Positions 4,235 to 8,739 of a stretch of 8,739 nucleotides of DNA are shown piece after piece. The stretch covers positions 1 through 8,739 of the forward strand of contig JAPPMR010000609.1 in assembly GCA_028818995.1 (NCBI GenBank), written 5' to 3'. Source of the DNA: Candidatus Poribacteria bacterium. Its GTDB lineage: Bacteria; Poribacteria; WGA-4E; WGA-3G. A program made the position numbers and the translations under genes. Numbering within the stretch: the stretch's first letter is position 1; every line of letters starts with the position of its first letter. The notes beneath the pieces are model-generated. The model saw only the letters and a program-made list of their open reading frames with translations, was not told the origin of the DNA and searched no databases.

Positions 4235-7200
4235 TCATGAACAGACGATTGATGATTTCACAGTCTGAACCTCTGCTTTCGTTAGTCGATACAAATCATA
4301 GACTCGCTTATCAATCTTTTTTTCGTCTACAGAACAATTAGCCTGAGGATTTTCCACTTTCGCTGCCATGATCCGTTTTGCGAGATCAACAATAGGCTGC
4401 TGTTCTTCTGGTGTTACAATAGGTATAGGAATTTTGCCGACATAATAGTTGTCGAAATTCATTGTTCTAATAGCGGATGAAAAAATAAATTTATGGGCAT
4501 ACCAGTTTATCAACTCTGAATTCAGGATAGCTGAGATAAAAATTGGCGTAAAATTTTCATCGGTGAGGACAGTATTTACGACGGTAGCCAGACTCAATAT
4601 ATCGCCTGTTTGATCAACTGTTGCAATAATTTTGATATGTGGCTTAGGATTTTGAACATGCGCTATCATCTTCTGTGACATCACCTTCGGTTGTCGTAAA
4701 AATTGATCTGTGTCATTAGAGGAATCCAAATCTTCGGAATTTATAAAACCCTCAACACCATCTATCCGGTAACGATTTATGTTCCTTCCTCCAACTACTG
4801 GAATGTCCCCAACAACTTTTAACAATTTTCGTGATGGCAAACCTCGCTTCGTTTTGGAAATGTCTCGCATAAATGTCCTGATTTGGTTTAGTTTTAAACC
4901 GAGTTGAATCTCCTCAGCGGAGACATCGCATATCCACGCTTGAAACTGCTCTGGATGGTTGTAAGTAATGTTTGTCTTTCTAACCCACGTCTCATCGATA
5001 AATTTACACGCGGTATAAAAATTTTCCGTGTAACAGGTATCGTAGACAAAAATCGCCTGCTCCAGTCTAACATTTTTGAAAGAGGCTTCAACATCAACCA
5101 AAACCCGTGTTTTTCCCAACAGTGCGAACAACAAACTATGCCAATTTTCAACGAATAACAGGGCTTTTGGTACGATAAAAGCAAGCACGCCATCTGATTT
5201 CATCAAACGATTCTTAGCAGTATCTATGAAAAACGCAGCACTGGTCCAATTTCTTGTTTCTTTTGCTTGTGTTTTTAGCCATTTTTTCTCGATTGAGTCA
5301 AGTTTCGCACCATACGGTGGATTGCCAACAATGGCATCAAAGCCTGGGTTTTCGAGTTCATCTCCAAATTCGTCACGAAATACTTCTGGAAATTCAATCT
5401 CCCAATGAAAATAACGGTAGTTTTCTGCTAACCTTTGTGCTTCCCGATGACTGGATAAACTGGTAGAGATATTTACATTTGCCTGCCGCGATCCCAATGC
5501 TTTAAGTGCATTGTGATAATTCCCGCGTTCAACACTATTTCCAAAATGGACACTCAACCAGAGATCCGCAATTTCTTTGTGCTTGCTCAGAGTTTGCCGT
5601 GCCTGCTCTAATTTCTCATCCTTTACGTAGATATCGTCAGCAGTTTGACTCTCTATTTGCTCAATAACAAGGTAATGTCCGACAGCTTCCGAGACAGTAT
5701 CGGTAAATCCAAAATCCATATTAAGTGCCGGTTGAATTTCCTCGTTAATCCGACGGGATTTCTTCAGTACTGGCAGGTTGGCAAGATCCGCAATGTTCGC
5801 ACCAATAAGCGAGTTTCCACACCGGATATGGTGATCCAAAAACGAAAGCGGTTTACCTTTCGCTACTGTGTGAAGCCAGAGTGCTACTTTTGCTAATTCC
5901 ACTGCCATTGGATTAATATCCACCCCATAGATACAGTTTTCAACAACATGTCTACGCCAATGTGAGATATCTGTGTCAGTATCACCAATCGTCATAGGTG
6001 GAGCATCGGGATGTGTGGCGAGTTCTAAAGCGAGATGATCAATAACATCAATGAGGAAATGACCACTACCCATCGCTGGATCCAATACTTTAAGCCGGAG
6101 AATCTCTTCAAATGTCTTGCGTTCACAAAGCGGCCCGAGCGTATCCTCAACCATTAAACGCACAATTGCATCGGAGGTATAATAACTCCCGCTCGCCTTT
6201 TGTTGGCTTTTGTCTTTTGTTAACTGAACCCTCTCAGAAGAATTTTGCACAGTCGGTTTATATTCAAGCAATCCTTCATAGATATTACCCAAGTGCTGAA
6301 TTGCCAAATCTTGGTAAGTGATACGTTCTCGTTTCGCCGTTCGGGTCAACGTATTAATGACATTGGCAAGAACATCATTGCCTATCTTGTTATCTTCCAG
6401 AAACACATGTCGTGTCGGATTAAACAACCCTCCATTATACTGTGGAATGTGTTCGTCCCATCCCTTGTCGATGAGCATAAATAGGTCATGGAGACGAGTC
6501 CAATAATCACTTTTTACCTTAGGAATAGTAGAATGATTATCTAATTTGTCATGTATTTCGGTGGCGAGCGCGTCTAAACTGTATTCAGACTGGTACTCAC
6601 GGTTTTCAAGTGGTAGCAGTCCACGACTTTCAGCGTATAAGACAAATAACAAGCGATAAAGCAGAATCAGACAATTTTCATGGGTCGTCTTTATATCAGA
6701 GGTAGTTAAGTTATTACCTCGATAGACCAGAAATCCGTTGATAAGTTCCTCTAACGCTAAATAGATATTGTCTGAAAGGTCTTCTGAAACTGAGACGGTA
6801 TAGTGGACACTGCCTGACAACACATCATCCAGAAAAGATTGATTGGAAGTATCGGGTGCGAACGCATCGTTCCGAAAAAAATAATAAAAATAACGAAACG
6901 TGTCTGTATCTTCATTGATCAGTATCTTTTCAAGGTGAACTTCGTAGAAACAATCCCACTTACGACTCGTATCGCGATGATAAAGGCGCCATAATTTTCC
7001 ACTGGTGAGAATTCCCCATGTGAGTTCTGACGTGCGAATATAGAAATCAATTTGGAAGTTCGGGTTTTTATTAGAAAATGCGTCTCCCTGTCTATTTAAT
7101 TTCTTGTCAAGGTCTCTCGTCCATGCCTTAGCATCGCCGACAGCAATTGCTGTATTGAAAAAGGCATTGGTATTAATTTGGGGATGTGCGCGCTCCAATG

Positions 7201-7492
7201 ATTCCTGATCAGAAAAAAAGGCATAATCTGGCTGCACTGTGTTTTGCGATATGCGTAGCAGTGGTTGGACCCCAAAAGTGTGTCCAAGAATTTTTAGTAC
7301 AGGACGGATAAATTGTTCTTCTGTTTGTGGTTCATTCAGATTATCAGCAAATTCAGCAATGGAAGCATAGAGTTGTTTTATCTGCTCATAGGTCGATTCC
7401 AATGCATCTGATGTTTGCTCCGTTATTACTTTTTCGATATGATTAGTAGAAAAAAGTCCCTGATTATTGTAAGTGGATTCTGCCATCTCCAT
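4235..7492 (-). CDS. Type IIG restriction endonuclease / N6-adenine DNA methyltransferase
   Basis: A 1085-residue single-chain enzyme expected to methylate adenine in its recognition site and cut unmodified DNA. The N-terminal domain has a PD-(D/E)xK-like pattern: PDY at 88-90, then AVGDAKAW at 117-124, giving D89, D120 and K122 as candidate metal-binding residues. A helical region (about 230-430) follows. The methyltransferase carries SGSYYTS (434-440), motif I LDPAMGSGHFL (470-480), YGVDINPMAVELAK (522-535) and motif IV NPPYG (724-728), typical of N6-adenine enzymes of the Eco57I class. The C-terminus (about 860-1070) looks like a TaqI-like specificity domain, with VGGRNINRYRI (899-909), LNSELINWYAHKF (990-1002) and a closing YYVGKIPIPIV. 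All key motifs are intact. An AAGG four bases before the first ATG supports that start. In this class one protein recognises, cuts and modifies, so no partner gene is needed. The recognition sequence cannot be read from the protein. Confidence 0.92.
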   Translation of the reverse strand: MEMAESTYNNQGLFSTNHIEKVITEQTSDALESTYEQIKQLYASIAEFADNLNEPQTEEQFIRPVLKILGHTFGVQPLLRISQNTVQPDYAFFSDQESLERAHPQINTNAFFNTAIAVGDAKAWTRDLDKKLNRQGDAFSNKNPNFQIDFYIRTSELTWGILTSGKLWRLYHRDTSRKWDCFYEVHLEKILINEDTDTFRYFYYFFRNDAFAPDTSNQSFLDDVLSGSVHYTVSVSEDLSDNIYLALEELINGFLVYRGNNLTTSDIKTTHENCLILLYRLLFVLYAESRGLLPLENREYQSEYSLDALATEIHDKLDNHSTIPKVKSDYWTRLHDLFMLIDKGWDEHIPQYNGGLFNPTRHVFLEDNKIGNDVLANVINTLTRTAKRERITYQDLAIQHLGNIYEGLLEYKPTVQNSSERVQLTKDKSQQKASGSYYTSDAIVRLMVEDTLGPLCERKTFEEILRLKVLDPAMGSGHFLIDVIDHLALELATHPDAPPMTIGDTDTDISHWRRHVVENCIYGVDINPMAVELAKVALWLHTVAKGKPLSFLDHHIRCGNSLIGANIADLANLPVLKKSRRINEEIQPALNMDFGFTDTVSEAVGHYLVIEQIESQTADDIYVKDEKLEQARQTLSKHKEIADLWLSVHFGNSVERGNYHNALKALGSRQANVNISTSLSSHREAQRLAENYRYFHWEIEFPEVFRDEFGDELENPGFDAIVGNPPYGAKLDSIEKKWLKTQAKETRNWTSAAFFIDTAKNRLMKSDGVLAFIVPKALLFVENWHSLLFALLGKTRVLVDVEASFKNVRLEQAIFVYDTCYTENFYTACKFIDETWVRKTNITYNHPEQFQAWICDVSAEEIQLGLKLNQIRTFMRDISKTKRGLPSRKLLKVVGDIPVVGGRNINRYRIDGVEGFINSEDLDSSNDTDQFLRQPKVMSQKMIAHVQNPKPHIKIIATVDQTGDILSLATVVNTVLTDENFTPIFISAILNSELINWYAHKFIFSSAIRTMNFDNYYVGKIPIPIVTPEEQQPIVDLAKRIMAAKVENPQANCSVDEKKIDKRVYDLYRLTKAEVQTVKSSIVCS

Positions 7493-7590
7493 TGTACCTT
7501 CATTTTCAATTTACTATTTAGTAGGTCGGGCTTGCTGCGTTCAACCCATAAGTGTCAATTTAGCGATCTTCGGTGGCGTTTTATAAACCA

Positions 7591-7673
7591 TCTATATAAC
7601 ATACCGCCCTTACAGGGCTAAATCGCTTTTTACAACCTTTTTCTATAAACATAGCGTCCTTACAGGACTGAAG
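7591..7673. repeat. Two 50-bp-spaced hairpin repeat units
   Basis: Unit one (from 7591) carries ACATACCGCCCTTACAGGGCT and unit two (from 7642) carries ACATAGCGTCCTTACAGGACT, in the same orientation with core spacing of exactly 50 bp. Each folds: GCCCT/AGGGC in the first, GTCCT/AGGAC in the second, both around TAC. The differing base pair (C-G against T-A) is changed on both sides, which points to selection on the stem or shared descent of a palindromic repeat family. Both units begin with TCTATA. Confidence 0.6.
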
Positions 7674-7709
7674 AGAGGTTTAAAACATCCAAGATTTTGA
7701 TTAAAATCG

Positions 7710-7731
7710 GGTTCGGTTAGGAAACCGAACC
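7710..7731. repeat. 9-bp perfect stem-loop repeat
   Basis: GGTTCGGTT (7710-7718) pairs with AACCGAACC (7723-7731) around AGGA. It lies about 95 bp downstream of the transposase stop on that gene's strand, and directly next to the GATTTT/AAAATC stem. It may be a dispersed genomic repeat, or may help end transcription from the insertion sequence. On the minus strand the T-run after it is poor. Confidence 0.55.
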
Positions 7732-7825
7732 TACCGGTGAATGAAAGTGTCTCTTTATTGTTAGGTTTCACTATAGATTGTTATTATACTGATATTTCTC
7801 AAAAGTTACTGTAAAGCAGTGTTTA

Positions 7826-8739
7826 TCAAGGTTCTTTAGGGTTAAGTGTATGAAAATGCGTCATGAAGTCTGTAAGTATCTGTCTTTCTCCTGTGAGTTG
7901 AAGTTGTATTTGATGAAACGTGCGTCGTTCTGAGAGACTGATTTGGAGCAACATGAGGTAGCTCATGACTTTTATACCGAGACTGACATAGGCTCCTTCT
8001 CTACTTTGTAGACTCATCGCAGAGACGTGGAGGTTCGTTTTCAAATACCGCCAGAACTGTTCAATCCCATGATGCTGTGACCAAATGCGCATCGCTTCAG
8101 CTGTCCGTAGAGGTTTTCCAAAGACCAAGAGTGTTCGTATCTTGCCTCTATCCCGAAAGAAGATGACGATGCACTCGCCAAATGTTGGACTGATTGCCTT
8201 GGTGCGATAGACCGGTTTATCGCACCCCCATTCGTCTTCGTGGAGGTCTATGTTCTTTTTATGTGCGGAAAGTTTCGCCTTTGTATCCTCTATAGTCATG
8301 ACGAAGTTATTTTTTCCGTGAACCAATATGGAGGTAAACCCTAACTCGGATAAAGCCTCAACAAGTTTACGCCCCGCATACCATGAATCGAAGGTGATCG
8401 GATACTTTCTCAGGTCTATGCCGTGGGTATCAAAGAACGCTAAGACTTCTTTGAGCATCGTGATAACGAGCGTCGGTTTATCTGTGTTCCCGCGCCCTTG
8501 TTTACTGACGAGACGCATATCTAAGGGGAGGACGTGAGCCCCACACTTCAGCGTGATGCCTAAGATGTTCTGGCACCAGATCGGCGCATTGTGTGCTTTC
8601 GAGTAGTAGCGTGAACAATAAGCCATCTTCTCTGCGTCCCGGGGTAGATTTGAATCATCTACACTCACCGTGATACACCGCCGCGATTGCGTTGCAGCAC
8701 TTTTACTTTCCGTATCTTTGATGAAATCGACGGCCATCG
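7826..8739 (-). CDS. IS4-superfamily DDE transposase, N-terminus beyond window edge
   Basis: About 303 residues are visible. They hold the catalytic core of a cut-and-paste transposase. Key segments are VSVDDSNLPRD (D27 or D28 as first acidic residue), PITFDSWYAGRKL (D117 as second) and GIEQFWRYLK (E226, with K233 seven residues on) as the third acidic residue. The second and third segments match the DDE core of IS4 and IS701-type enzymes. The usual YREK signature is altered: W and H stand where Y and R are usual (IWSQHHGIE). The first catalytic Asp normally lies 100 or more residues from the start, so the ATG at 8737 is probably internal. The C-terminus is intact to a TGA at 7826. Base composition is near 50% G+C, higher than its neighbours. 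Activity cannot be judged because the termini are not visible. Confidence 0.88.
   Translation of the reverse strand, partial: MAVDFIKDTESKSAATQSRRCITVSVDDSNLPRDAEKMAYCSRYYSKAHNAPIWCQNILGITLKCGAHVLPLDMRLVSKQGRGNTDKPTLVITMLKEVLAFFDTHGIDLRKYPITFDSWYAGRKLVEALSELGFTSILVHGKNNFVMTIEDTKAKLSAHKKNIDLHEDEWGCDKPVYRTKAISPTFGECIVIFFRDRGKIRTLLVFGKPLRTAEAMRIWSQHHGIEQFWRYLKTNLHVSAMSLQSREGAYVSLGIKVMSYLMLLQISLSERRTFHQIQLQLTGERQILTDFMTHFHTLNPKEP

Larger units (their letters stand above)
7493..7825. other. 333-bp gene-free stretch with palindromic repeats
   Basis: No gene on either strand is supported between the transposase stop and the type IIG start. The stretch holds an imperfect hairpin GGG(C)TTG/CAACCC near 7528-7547, two 50-bp-spaced hairpin repeats, a GATTTT/AAAATC stem at 7693-7708 and a 9-bp stem at 7710-7731. 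One end of the insertion sequence must fall in or near this stretch, but its terminal repeat cannot be located because the other end is outside the window. TTGACA occurs on the minus strand at 7558-7553, but no -10 box follows at the right distance, so I do not name a promoter for the type IIG gene. Confidence 0.6.

Noticed and set aside
4894..5193. 99-residue minus-strand open frame inside the type IIG gene
   Set aside because: It lies wholly within the methyltransferase/specificity coding region in another frame and has no ribosome-binding site; a shadow frame.
5076..5408. Plus-strand open frame of 110 residues, with several others between 4904 and 6506
   Set aside because: Antisense to the intact type IIG gene, with low-complexity composition and no initiation signals.
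7591..7673. Possible start of a CRISPR array
   Set aside because: Only two units, which differ at several positions including the stem; no further repeats and no cas genes.

Overview
The window (8739 bp) looks like an accessory region of an uncultured, moderately AT-rich bacterium. Every gene I can support is read from the minus strand. The short palindromic repeats between genes (stems such as GGTTCGGTT/AACCGAACC and GYCCT/AGGRC) remind me of those scattered through genomes of Candidatus Poribacteria and related uncultured marine lineages. That placement is an impression from memory and weakly held. No housekeeping gene is present to fix the taxonomy.

Layout from high to low coordinates, which is the direction of transcription. 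(1) 8739-7826: the C-terminal 300 or so residues of an IS4-superfamily DDE transposase, cut by the window edge. (2) 7825-7493: a 333-bp gene-free stretch with two 50-bp-spaced hairpin repeats and a 9-bp perfect stem. (3) 7492-4235: a 1085-residue single-chain type IIG restriction-modification enzyme with an N-terminal PD-(D/E)xK-like nuclease, an N6-adenine methyltransferase and a C-terminal TaqI-like specificity domain. (4) 4117-3896: a 73-residue Cys/His-containing protein with its own extended -10 promoter and a palindrome in its leader. (5) 3695-2056: a markedly AT-rich two-gene unit, a two-helix membrane protein followed by a DUF6414-like protein, closed by a good rho-independent terminator. 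(6) 1828-1613: a possible 71-residue protein. (7) 1415-429: an unrecognised acidic protein of 311 to 328 residues. (8) 367-1: the start of another unrecognised gene, running off the window.

The most interesting structure is around unit 5. It is bracketed by two direct copies of a 48-bp element (1897-1944 and 3845-3892, 44 of 48 bases identical). Each copy folds back on itself, with inner stems. A near-consensus sigma70 promoter on the plus strand (3796-3824) fires straight into the second copy and then runs antisense to the 73-residue gene. The pair, its flanking repeats and the adjacent type IIG enzyme and transposase have the look of a defence or mobile-cassette neighbourhood. No sequence evidence here proves that the pair is a defence system.
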